Of a DNA stretch of 64,000 nucleotides, positions 33,464-42,147 are shown in pieces. How positions within the stretch are numbered: position 1 is the first letter of the stretch; every line of letters begins with the position of its first letter. The notes below the pieces were generated by a model that saw only the letters and a program-made list of their open reading frames with translations, did not search any database and had not been told where the DNA came from. Position numbers and translations under genes: made by a program. The DNA is from Kineosporia aurantiaca JCM 3230. GTDB lineage: Bacteria > Actinomycetota > Actinomycetes > Actinomycetales > Kineosporiaceae. The DNA lies in assembly GCA_000719025.1 (NCBI GenBank), contig JODP01000001.1, forward strand, positions 310,001-374,000. Reading direction: 5' to 3'.

Positions 33464-35062
33464 CTAAATCCAGCTGGGCAGCCACATTCGGTCGCTCCAA
33501 CTGCTCTGCGGGATGACCTGAGCGGTGTAGATCGGGAGGAAGAACCAGAAGCTGAGCACGGCGAGGATCACCAGCGAACCCGCCAGCCAGCCGCCGATGC
33601 GTCGGCGTTTGGCCGTGTCGCTGGTCTTACCCAGGATCAGGCCGAGCACGTAGACCACCGCGAGCACGACCCACGGGGTGAAGGCGATCGTGTAGAAGTT
33701 GAAGATCGTGCGGTGCTGGTACTGGAACCAGGGCACGTAACCGCCGGCGAGGCCGGCCAGCACCGCTCCCGCCCGCCAATCGCGGCGCAGGGCCCAGCGG
33801 AACAGCAGCACGACGATGGCCAGGGTCGCGCCCCACCAGATCACCGGGTTGCCGAGCGCGGTGATCGCCTGCGAGCACTGATCGACCGTGCAGCCCTTCT
33901 GCCCCTGCGTCGGCCCCTCGTAGTAGAACGCCGTCGGGCGTCCCATCACGATCCAGGACCAGGGGTTGGACATGTACGGGTGGGTGGTCTCCAGGTTGAT
34001 GTTGAAGTCCCACATCTGCTGGTGGTAGTGCGCCAGGCTGTTCAGTGCGTCGGGCAGCCAGGTGATGCCCTGCCCGGGGTTCTGCGCGGCCCACTTGCGG
34101 TCGTAGGCGTTGCTGGACACGAACCAGCCGGTCCAGGAGGCCAGGTAGGTGGCCCCGGCGATGAGCATCATCAGGCCGCCGGACAGCGCTCCCCAGATCA
34201 CCCCGCCCGCGAACCAGTGCCGCAGGCCCACGGCCCGGCGGGCGCCCATGTCCCAGAACACGATCATCAGCCCGAAGACCACGGCGAAGTACAGGCCGGA
34301 CCACTTGGTGCCCGCGCACAGCCCCAGGCAGAGCGCCCCGGCGATCCGCCACCAGCGCACGCCCATCCACCAGCGCCAGGAATCACTCGTGCGTTGTTCC
34401 CGGCCGTCCAGTTCGACCGCGGCGCGCACGGCGAGCCGACGGCGGCCGATGTCCCGGTCGATCACCAGGCAGCCGAATGCGGCCAGGGCCCAGAACATCA
34501 CGAAGATGTCGAGCAGGCCGGTGCGGCTGTGCACGAAGTGCTCGCCGTCGACCGACAGCAGCAGCCCGGCCAGCACCCCCAGCAGGGTCGAGCCGAACAG
34601 CCGGCGGGCGATCAGGATGATCATCAGGATCGACAGGGTGCCGACCGTGGCCGAGGCGAAGCGCCAGCCGAACGAGCTGGTCGGGCCGAAGATCCACTCG
34701 CCGATGCCGATCATCCACTTGCCGACCGGCGGGTGCACCACGAAGTCCGGCTGGTTGGTGAAGACGTCGACGTCGCCGCGGTTCCACTTCGGGTCGACCA
34801 CCTCGCCCTTGCCCTGCCAGGCCAGCTCGTAGCCGGCCCGGATCATCGACCAGCCCTGCTTGACGTAGTAGGTCTCGTCGAACACCAGGGTGCCCGGGCG
34901 GCCGAGGTGCCAGAACCGGATGAACCCGCCGAACGCGGTGACCGAGAGCACGGCCAGCCATTCGCGCCAGGTCATACGCGGCCGGGGTTGCGTCGGGGAA
35001 GGCGGCTGGACCTCGCGCACCGCGGCGCGGGTGGCCACGGCTGAGCTGGTCACCCGCGTCAT
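33464..35062 (-). CDS. pmt: Dolichyl-phosphate-mannose:protein O-mannosyltransferase (GT39)
   Basis: 532-residue polytopic membrane glycosyltransferase of the GT-C fold. It transfers mannose from polyprenyl-phosphate-mannose to Ser/Thr of exported proteins. The acidic motif near the first extracytoplasmic loop reads LVFDETYYVKQGWSM (Asp-Glu), with HPPVGKW further on, and about ten hydrophobic segments. The large central loop contains NAYDRKWAAQNPGQG and TAFYYEG. It lies divergent to the rsmI region, as in other actinobacteria, although an extra membrane protein gene has been inserted. A likely client, the Thr/Pro-rich GH26 enzyme, is encoded about 13 kb away. Confidence 0.93.
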   Translation of the reverse strand: MTRVTSSAVATRAAVREVQPPSPTQPRPRMTWREWLAVLSVTAFGGFIRFWHLGRPGTLVFDETYYVKQGWSMIRAGYELAWQGKGEVVDPKWNRGDVDVFTNQPDFVVHPPVGKWMIGIGEWIFGPTSSFGWRFASATVGTLSILMIILIARRLFGSTLLGVLAGLLLSVDGEHFVHSRTGLLDIFVMFWALAAFGCLVIDRDIGRRRLAVRAAVELDGREQRTSDSWRWWMGVRWWRIAGALCLGLCAGTKWSGLYFAVVFGLMIVFWDMGARRAVGLRHWFAGGVIWGALSGGLMMLIAGATYLASWTGWFVSSNAYDRKWAAQNPGQGITWLPDALNSLAHYHQQMWDFNINLETTHPYMSNPWSWIVMGRPTAFYYEGPTQGQKGCTVDQCSQAITALGNPVIWWGATLAIVVLLFRWALRRDWRAGAVLAGLAGGYVPWFQYQHRTIFNFYTIAFTPWVVLAVVYVLGLILGKTSDTAKRRRIGGWLAGSLVILAVLSFWFFLPIYTAQVIPQSSWSDRMWLPSWI

Positions 35063-35195
35063 CGTAGGGGGTTCACCTTTGTCCCCGGGCCGGGTTGTGG
35101 ATCGCGGGGGTGGGGACGAAGCGACCTCACCTGACAGACTGGCCCCCGCTGTGCGGGTTCGGGCTGGTCAATCAGGTTAGGGAGGACGGTCGCGG

Positions 35196-37061
35196 GTGAG
35201 TGCCTCTCCGGAGACCACACCGGTGGATCAGCGGGTCTGGCTGCCGCGACCGCGGCGGGAGGATCCGTCGGGCCCGGTGCTCGGGGTGATCGCCCTGCTG
35301 GCGCTCGGCTTCGGCCTGGCCGCGACGGCCGGGCTGTGGGCCGACCCGGCCGGGCGGATGATCGCCGGCAACATCCCCGACGCGACCCACTACTCCTGGT
35401 GGCTCGGGCACACCCCGCACGCCCTGCGCGAGCTCGGCAACCCGTTCGAGACCACGGACCTGAACTGGCCCGAGGGCGTCGGCGCGATGAGCAACACCAC
35501 GCTGATCCTCCCGGCCCTGCTGCTCAGCCCGCTCACCGTGATCGGGGGCTCGCTGCTGGCGCTGAACGCGCTCAACCTGCTGGCCGTGCCCGCCTGTTTC
35601 GCGGCCGGCTACTGGGCGCTGCGCAAGGTGCCGGCCGTCTCCTCCGGCGCGGCCGGGGTGGGCGCGGCCGCCTTCGCCATTTCCCCGGCCGTGATCAACT
35701 CGCTGACCGGGCACATCACCATGGCCTTCGCCCCGGCCCTGCCGATCCTGATCGCGCTCAGCGTCGAGGCCTGGCGCACCGACCACCGCCGCACCGGCCG
35801 GTTCGACGCACACGGCCCGATCCGGGTCGGCCTCTGGCTCGGCCTGGTCGCGCTGGCCCAGGTGTTCATCGGTGAGGAGGTGCTGTTCCAGGCGGGGATC
35901 GGCGCGCTGCTGATCATGATCACCGCCGCGCTCAGCCGGCCGCGGCAGATCCGGGCCGCCCTGGCCCGCCTGGCCCGCACCCTGGCGGTCGCCCTCGCGG
36001 TCTTCCTCCCGGTCGTCGCCTATCCGCTCTACCTGCAGCTCTACGGCCCGCACGCGAACCACGGCAGCCCTTTCACGAAGGACTACTTCGGCGCCGACGT
36101 CACCTCGTTCTTCATCCCGACCTCCGGGGTCCTGCTGCACACCACGGCCGATCTGGGGCGCGCCCGCGTCTTCCCGGGCGGGCTCGAGGAGCACCTGGCC
36201 TACCTGGGCTGGCCGCTGATCATCACCTGCGTCGTGACCATCGTGCTCGGCCGGCGCCTGTTGGCGGTCCGGTGTGCGGCGGTCGGCCTGGTGGTCGCCG
36301 CCGCCCTCTCCCTGGGAGGCCGGATTTGGTACAACGGGGTCTGGACCGAGCACCACGGGCCCTACACGCTGCTGCAGCACCTGCCCGTCACCGAGGCCTC
36401 GCTGGCCACCCGCTTCGGCCTGCTCGCCGCCGTGTTCTCCGGGGCTCTCCTGGCCCTCGCCGTCCAGGGTCTGCGCAGTGGGTCCGCGCATCGGATGCTG
36501 CACCCGGCGAACCGGCCGGTGGGCAACCGCTCCTTCGGGCGCGCCGGGGTCACCGCTCGGGCCCTCGGCGCGGTCGGGGTTTCCGTTGCCTGTCTCGTCC
36601 CCCTGCTACCCAGCGCCATCCCGGTTGCCGACGCCGCGAGCGTCCCCAAATGGTTCACTTCCGATGCCAAGCACCTCCCCTCTGGCACCGTCGTGGTCGT
36701 TCTGCCTTACCCCGTAGCCACTTTGCCCACGGCGATGCGCTGGCAGTCGGCGTCGGGCTACTCGTTCAAAATGCCTGGCGGCTACTTCCTCGGCCCGGCG
36801 GAAGACGGTCAGGCCTACGTCGGCGGCTCGGCCGACCCGGTCACCGCCCGGCTGCTGACCCAGGTGCAGTACACCGGCCAGGTCCCGGCGATCACCCCGG
36901 CCGATCAGGCCCAGGCGCAGGCCGACATCAGCGCCTGGGGAGCGGACAAGATCGTGCTCGGCCCCGACCCCGCTCATGAGGCACTGAAGCAGACCGTGAC
37001 GGCGTTGCTCGGCCGGGTGCCGGTGACCGAGGACGGCGTCGACGTATGGGACCTGAAATGA
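35196..37061 (+). CDS. Large polytopic membrane protein, GT-C-like, function unknown
   Basis: 621 residues with about 10-12 hydrophobic segments (from VLGVIALLALGFGLAA on), followed by a C-terminal soluble region (about 495-621). An early loop holds DATHYSWWLGHTPHALRE and LNWPEGVGAMSNTT, in the place where GT-C glycosyltransferases carry their acidic loop. This resembles actinobacterial membrane proteins annotated as glycosyltransferases, but I cannot name a family. GTG 35196 follows GGGAGG at ten bases. Its TGA overlaps the rsmI ATG, so the two are translationally coupled. It is divergent to pmt. Confidence 0.7.
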   Translation: MSASPETTPVDQRVWLPRPRREDPSGPVLGVIALLALGFGLAATAGLWADPAGRMIAGNIPDATHYSWWLGHTPHALRELGNPFETTDLNWPEGVGAMSNTTLILPALLLSPLTVIGGSLLALNALNLLAVPACFAAGYWALRKVPAVSSGAAGVGAAAFAISPAVINSLTGHITMAFAPALPILIALSVEAWRTDHRRTGRFDAHGPIRVGLWLGLVALAQVFIGEEVLFQAGIGALLIMITAALSRPRQIRAALARLARTLAVALAVFLPVVAYPLYLQLYGPHANHGSPFTKDYFGADVTSFFIPTSGVLLHTTADLGRARVFPGGLEEHLAYLGWPLIITCVVTIVLGRRLLAVRCAAVGLVVAAALSLGGRIWYNGVWTEHHGPYTLLQHLPVTEASLATRFGLLAAVFSGALLALAVQGLRSGSAHRMLHPANRPVGNRSFGRAGVTARALGAVGVSVACLVPLLPSAIPVADAASVPKWFTSDAKHLPSGTVVVVLPYPVATLPTAMRWQSASGYSFKMPGGYFLGPAEDGQAYVGGSADPVTARLLTQVQYTGQVPAITPADQAQAQADISAWGADKIVLGPDPAHEALKQTVTALLGRVPVTEDGVDVWDLK

Positions 37062-37933
37062 GTGACGCGGTGGGGCGGCTCGTGCTGGCCGCCACCCCGA
37101 TCGGGGATCCGGACGATGCCTCGGTCCGGCTGGTGCGGCTGATCGAGACCGCCGACCTGATCGCGGCGGAGGACACCCGGCGCTTCCGGCGACTGGCCAG
37201 TGCCCTGGGGATCACTCCCCAGGGCAAGGTGATCAGCAACTACGAGCACAACGAAGAGGCCCGTTCGGGAACCCTTCTCGAGGTCGTGGCCAGTGGCGGC
37301 ACGGTCCTCGTGGTGACCGACGCGGGCATGCCGGGGGTCTCCGACCCAGGCCTGCGCGCGGTCCGGGCGGTGGTCGAGGCCGGCCTGCCGGTGACCGCCC
37401 TGCCCGGCCCGTCCGCCGCCCTCACCGCACTGGCCCTGTCCGGTCTGCCCACCGACCGCTTCTGCTTCGAGGGCTTCCCACCCCGCACCAACGGCAAGCG
37501 CTCGAGCGCCTTCCGCGCGCTGGCCGACGAGCCGCGCACGATGATCTTCTTCGAGTCCCCCCGCCGCACCGCCGACACCCTGACCGCGTTCCGCGACGCG
37601 CTCGGCCCGGAACGCCCGGCCGCGGTCTGCCGGGAGCTGACCAAGACCTACGAAGAGGTCAAACGGGGCACCCTGGCCGAACTCGCCGCCTGGGCCGCGG
37701 AGTCCGAGATCCTCGGCGAGATCACCATCGTCATCGCCGGTGCGCCGGAACGGGTTCCCGTCGATCTTTCCGATCCGTCCGCCGTGGACGATGTCGCGGC
37801 CCTGGTGGCCCGGGTCCAGTCCTTGGTGGACGCGGGTGAGCGACTCAAGGACGCCGTGGCGACGGTCGCGGGGCAATCCGGAGTGAACAAGCGCGGGCTC
37901 TACGACGCGGCGATCAAGGCCCGCGCCGAATAG
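37058..37933 (+). CDS. rsmI: 16S rRNA (cytidine-1402-2'-O)-methyltransferase
   Basis: 291-residue SAM enzyme of the tetrapyrrole methylase fold that methylates C1402 of 16S rRNA. Signatures: LVLAATPIGDPDD, AAEDTRRFRRL, ISNYEHNEEAR, VVTDAGMPGVSDPG, ALPGPSA and GFPPRTNGKR. The C-terminal small domain (about 240-291) is present. ATG 37058 overlaps the stop of the membrane protein gene. Confidence 0.95.
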   Translation: MSDAVGRLVLAATPIGDPDDASVRLVRLIETADLIAAEDTRRFRRLASALGITPQGKVISNYEHNEEARSGTLLEVVASGGTVLVVTDAGMPGVSDPGLRAVRAVVEAGLPVTALPGPSAALTALALSGLPTDRFCFEGFPPRTNGKRSSAFRALADEPRTMIFFESPRRTADTLTAFRDALGPERPAAVCRELTKTYEEVKRGTLAELAAWAAESEILGEITIVIAGAPERVPVDLSDPSAVDDVAALVARVQSLVDAGERLKDAVATVAGQSGVNKRGLYDAAIKARAE

Positions 37934-38088
37934 GCCGGGCGGTATCGCCACCGCTGGGGCAATATGACCGGTTCCGGAAACCCGGCCGGGACCTGAGGCC
38001 CACTCGGGTGACTGGCTCACCGGCGTCCTCAAGCAGCCTTCCGAAAAAGACGACCGAACCTCACCTGCCCCAACCGAGGAGATCGGCG

Positions 38089-40527
38089 TTGAGTGTGGAC
38101 GAGGAACTGCTTGCGGAGCTGAGAAGTCAGGTCGAGGCGTACGGGCGGGGCCAGGCTCGGGCCGAGTACGCGATGGACGGCACCGTGCTCTCGGTGAACG
38201 ACCGGTACGCCGACCTGATGGGCTGCTCGGCCGGTGAACTGATCGGCCGCAACCACAACTCGCTGGTGCCCGACGAGGTCGCCCAGTCGCCCGAGTACCT
38301 CCACTTCTGGGAGGAACTGAAGGCCGGCGGGAACCCGAACGGGGAGTCCCGGCGGGTCTGGCACGGCAAGAGCGACGTCTGGATCCGCTCCACCTGGACC
38401 CCGGTCCGCAACCTCGCCGGCGACGTGATCAAGGTGGTCGAGTACGCGCTCGACATCACCCAGGCCAAGCGGGCGGTGGCCGAGTCCGAGGGCAAGCTCC
38501 AGGCGATCTCCCGCTCCCAGGCGATGATCGAGTGCGACCTGGGCGGCATCGTCCTCGACGTGAACGACAACTTCCTGGACATGACCGGTTACGGCCGGGA
38601 CGAGGTGGTCGGGCAGCACCACCGGCTGTTCGTGCCCGCCGACGAGGCCAAGTCGGCCGCCTACCGGCAGTTCTGGCAGCGCCTGGGCAACGGTGAGTTC
38701 ATCGTCGGGGAGTTCCACCGGCTCGGCAAGGGCGGGCGCGATCTCTGGCTGCAGGCCGTCTACAGCCCGCTCCTGGGCATCGACGGGGAACCCTGGAAGG
38801 TGGTCACCTACGCGGTCGACGTCACCGAGGCCAAGCGCCGCAATGCCGATTTCGAGGGCAAGGTCACCGCGATCGACCGCTCCCAGGCGGTGATCGAGTT
38901 CGACCTGAACGGGAACATCCTGACCGCGAACGACAACTTCCTGGTCACCATGGGCTACGACCGGGAAGAGGTGATCGGCAAGCACCACCGGATGTTCGTT
39001 CCTCCCATCGAGGCGAACTCCGAGGACTACCAGCGGTTCTGGCGGCGGCTGCGGGAGGGCGAGTTCATCTCCGGCGAGTTCCACCGGGTCGCCCGGGGCG
39101 GCCGCGACGTCTGGCTGCAGGCGATCTACAACCCGGTGCTGGGCCTGGACGGAAAGACCGAGAAGGTGGTCAAGTTCGCCACCGACGTGACTGCGGAGAA
39201 GGTCCGCAACGCCGACTTCGAGGGCAAGATCACCGCGATCCAGCGCTCCCAGGCGGTCATCGAGTTCGACCTCGAGGGCAAGGTGCTGGACGCCAACGAC
39301 GCGTTCCTCGACCTGCTGGGTTACCGACTGGAGGAGGTCCGGGGCCGCCACCACCGGATCTTCGTCCGCCCCGAGGACGCGAACACGGCCGATTACCAGT
39401 TGTTCTGGGACCGGCTGGCGCGCGGGGAGTACGACTCCGGGGAGTACCGGCGGATCGCCAAGGACGGGCACGAGGTCTGGATCCGGGCCACCTACAACCC
39501 GATCCTGGACGCCGAGGGCAAGCCCTTCAAGGTGGTCAAGTTCGCCACCGACGTGACCGCCGACAAGCTGCGCAACTCCGAGTACGCCGGTCGGGTGGCC
39601 GCGCTCGACCGGGCCCAGGCGGTGATCGAGTTCGACCTCGAGGGAAAGATCCTGACCGCGAACGACAACTTCCTCAAGACCGTCGGCTACACCCTGCGGG
39701 AGATCGTCGACCAGCACCACAGCATCTTCTGCACCCCGGACTACGTCACCTCGGAGGAGTACCGCGACTTCTGGCTCCGGCTGCAGCGCGGGGAGTTCCG
39801 GGCCGGGCGGTTCCACCGGGTCGGCAAGTACGGCCGGGACGTCTGGATCCAGGCCAGCTACAACCCGATCCTGGACATGTCCGGGCGGCCGATGAAGGTG
39901 ATCAAGTACGCGGTCGACGTCACCGACCAGGTCCAGCTCGAGCAGCGGCTGAAGGCCAAGACCGAGGCGATGAGCGCCGCGGTGCAGCGGCTGACCGAGT
40001 CGATCGAGGCGATCTCGCTGAGCACCGCGGACGCCAGCCGCTGGTCCACCTCCACCCAGGACGACGCCGAGACCGGCTCGGCCGCGCTGCGCGAGTCGTC
40101 CGAAGCGATCTCGCTGATCCAGCGCTCGTCCGCCCAGATCGGCGAGATCGTGCAGGTGATGAGCGACATCGCGGACCAGACCAACCTGCTGGCGTTCAAC
40201 GCCTCGATCGAGGCGGCCCGGGCCGGTGAGCACGGCCTGGGGTTCTCGGTGGTCGCCGGCGAGGTGCGCAAGCTGGCCGAGCGGTCGGCCGAGGCGGCCC
40301 GGGAGATCTCCAAGCTGGTCCAGGAGTCCACCCAGCGGGTGAACCAGGGGGCCGAGGTGTCGAAGAAGGCCGGCGACTCGTTCGAGGACATCGTCGCCAG
40401 CGTCGGTCACACCAGCAGCTCGATCGCCCTGATCGTCGAGGCCACCCGGACCCAGGTCGAGGCCTCGGCCGAGGTCGCCGCGCTGATCGCCGAGCTGCTC
40501 GGGGCCCCGGCCGGCCAGGGCCAGTGA
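38089..40527 (+). CDS. Soluble methyl-accepting chemotaxis protein with five PAS domains
   Basis: 812 residues with no membrane segment. Five PAS-PAC units; units 2-5 repeat at exactly 366 bp (122 residues; equivalent codons at 38524, 38890, 39256, 39622). Each carries a core such as VIEFDLEGKILTANDNFL, a paired-His motif (GQHHRLF, GKHHRMF, GRHHRIF, DQHHSIF; RNHNSL in unit 1) and a DVWLQAxYNP strand. From about residue 625 follows the receptor signalling domain with hairpin tip IADQTNLLAFNASIEAARAG. Start: TTG 38089 with GAGGAG seven bases upstream; GTG 38095 or GTG 38008 are alternatives. The next gene encodes a CheW-like scaffold. Likely senses an intracellular ligand or redox state. Confidence 0.92.
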   Translation: MSVDEELLAELRSQVEAYGRGQARAEYAMDGTVLSVNDRYADLMGCSAGELIGRNHNSLVPDEVAQSPEYLHFWEELKAGGNPNGESRRVWHGKSDVWIRSTWTPVRNLAGDVIKVVEYALDITQAKRAVAESEGKLQAISRSQAMIECDLGGIVLDVNDNFLDMTGYGRDEVVGQHHRLFVPADEAKSAAYRQFWQRLGNGEFIVGEFHRLGKGGRDLWLQAVYSPLLGIDGEPWKVVTYAVDVTEAKRRNADFEGKVTAIDRSQAVIEFDLNGNILTANDNFLVTMGYDREEVIGKHHRMFVPPIEANSEDYQRFWRRLREGEFISGEFHRVARGGRDVWLQAIYNPVLGLDGKTEKVVKFATDVTAEKVRNADFEGKITAIQRSQAVIEFDLEGKVLDANDAFLDLLGYRLEEVRGRHHRIFVRPEDANTADYQLFWDRLARGEYDSGEYRRIAKDGHEVWIRATYNPILDAEGKPFKVVKFATDVTADKLRNSEYAGRVAALDRAQAVIEFDLEGKILTANDNFLKTVGYTLREIVDQHHSIFCTPDYVTSEEYRDFWLRLQRGEFRAGRFHRVGKYGRDVWIQASYNPILDMSGRPMKVIKYAVDVTDQVQLEQRLKAKTEAMSAAVQRLTESIEAISLSTADASRWSTSTQDDAETGSAALRESSEAISLIQRSSAQIGEIVQVMSDIADQTNLLAFNASIEAARAGEHGLGFSVVAGEVRKLAERSAEAAREISKLVQESTQRVNQGAEVSKKAGDSFEDIVASVGHTSSSIALIVEATRTQVEASAEVAALIAELLGAPAGQGQ

Positions 40528-40528
40528 G

Positions 40529-42064
40529 ATGACCTCCGGCTACGGCCTGTTCTCGATCGGCGAGGCCTGCGTGGCGCTCCCCCTGACCGAGGTGCAGGAG
40601 GTCACGCCCTGCCCGGACCGGCTGGCGGCGCTGCCCACCACCGCCCCGGGCCTGCTCGGCGCGGTGAACCTGCGGGGTCAGGTGATCGCGGTGGTCGACC
40701 TGCTGGCCCTGAACGGCCCGCCACCACCCCGCGAGCCGGCCGGACGGCAGGTCATCGTCGTGATGCTGCACGCCGGAAAGCTTCTCGGGCTCTTGGTGGA
40801 CAGTGTCCACGGCGTCACCTCACCACCCGCCCTGCAGGAAGTGGGGACGTCCAGCGGCGTCGGACTGCCGGTGTCGCACACCTTTCCGGCTCCGGAGGGG
40901 GACGGCATCGTCAGCGTGCTCGATGCCGAGGCGGTGTTCGGGCTGCCCGGCATTCCGGTGGTCCGCGACGACCGGGCCGGCGTCTTCGGAGGCCGGTCCA
41001 GCACGGCCGGTTCCGGGGACGAGGCCGAAGCCGGCCTCACCGAGACGGCTGATCTGGCCGGCTCGATGCTGCTGGTGCGCTGCGCCGAGCATCGGCTGGC
41101 GGTGAACATCGAGGCGGTGCACACCATCGTTCCGCGGGTGCACCTGCGCAATTCCCCGTTGAAGCACGGTTCCTGCCGCGGGGTGACCGATTTCGGTGGG
41201 GCCGAGATCCCGGTGTTCGACCCGCTGGCGATGGCCGGGCTCGGTGAGCTCTCCGGCCAGGACACCGAGGGGGTGGCGGTCCGCTTCCAGGACGGCGTGG
41301 TGGTGATGCTGCTCTCCGAGATCCTGGAGCTGATCCCGGCCTCGGCCGGACGCCGCTTCGCGCTTCCGGAGGTCCAGGTCTCCGGGCGCAAGTACCTGGA
41401 CAGCGTGGTCCGGGTGCCCGGTCGGGGCGACTTCCTGTCGCTGGACATCGCCCAGATCCTCGGGCACGAGGACCTGACCGCTCTCTCCCGGCTGAACACC
41501 CCGCACACCGGCGGCGAAACGGACCGGCTGCCTTCCCAGCGTTCGGGTGAAGAGGGCGAAGGCACGGCCGCCGCGGGTGGCACGTACCTGACTTTCTCGT
41601 TGGGCAGCAAGGACTTCGCCGTACCGCTGGAACAAGTCATCGAGATCCTGCCCTTCCCGGGGCAGTACTCGGTGCTCGAGGCCGGCAACCCGGACGTGCT
41701 CGGCCTGTTCACCCATCGCGACACCGTGGTGCCCCTGTTCCGGCTGGCCGGTCTGCTCGGGATGGCCGGGGCCGCGAGCCCGGAACCGCCCTACGTGCTG
41801 GTGGTGAGCACCGGGGCCGACGCCGATGTGGTCGGCCTGGCGGTGCACAGCCTGCGGGCGATCGAGCGCTCGGTCTGGGAGGATCCGGCGGCCGTGCCCT
41901 CCTCCGAGCGGACCACGCTACCCGAGGCGCTGGCCCGCCGCCGGATGATCCGGCTGGCCGCGATCGGCACCTCGGACGAACCCCGGATGCTGCCCCGGGT
42001 CGACCTCGCCGCGATCGGCGCGGCCCTGGTCCCGCCCGCGGCCATCCGGGTGGCCACGGCCTAG
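40529..42064 (+). CDS. Triple CheW-domain scaffold protein
   Basis: 511 residues built from three CheW-like domains: about 1-145 (FSIGEACVALPLTEVQEV, GLLGAVNLRGQVIAVVDL), about 175-315 (MLLVRCAEHRLAVNIEAVHTI, GVTDFGGAEIPVFD), and about 350-490 (YLTFSLGSKDFAVPLEQVIE, VLGLFTHRDTVVPLFRL). CheW couples chemoreceptors to the CheA kinase; multi-CheW proteins are uncommon. It starts one base after the receptor stop, so the two are coupled. No cheA, cheR or cheB is in the window, so it must join an array encoded elsewhere or act without one. Confidence 0.87.
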   Translation: MTSGYGLFSIGEACVALPLTEVQEVTPCPDRLAALPTTAPGLLGAVNLRGQVIAVVDLLALNGPPPPREPAGRQVIVVMLHAGKLLGLLVDSVHGVTSPPALQEVGTSSGVGLPVSHTFPAPEGDGIVSVLDAEAVFGLPGIPVVRDDRAGVFGGRSSTAGSGDEAEAGLTETADLAGSMLLVRCAEHRLAVNIEAVHTIVPRVHLRNSPLKHGSCRGVTDFGGAEIPVFDPLAMAGLGELSGQDTEGVAVRFQDGVVVMLLSEILELIPASAGRRFALPEVQVSGRKYLDSVVRVPGRGDFLSLDIAQILGHEDLTALSRLNTPHTGGETDRLPSQRSGEEGEGTAAAGGTYLTFSLGSKDFAVPLEQVIEILPFPGQYSVLEAGNPDVLGLFTHRDTVVPLFRLAGLLGMAGAASPEPPYVLVVSTGADADVVGLAVHSLRAIERSVWEDPAAVPSSERTTLPEALARRRMIRLAAIGTSDEPRMLPRVDLAAIGAALVPPAAIRVATA

Positions 42065-42147
42065 AGCGGCTCAGCTGTCATCTTTCGTGACCGATCGACG
42101 GTACTGCGAGTCCAGGTCCACCGGTGTGGCGAACGGAGATGCTCAAG

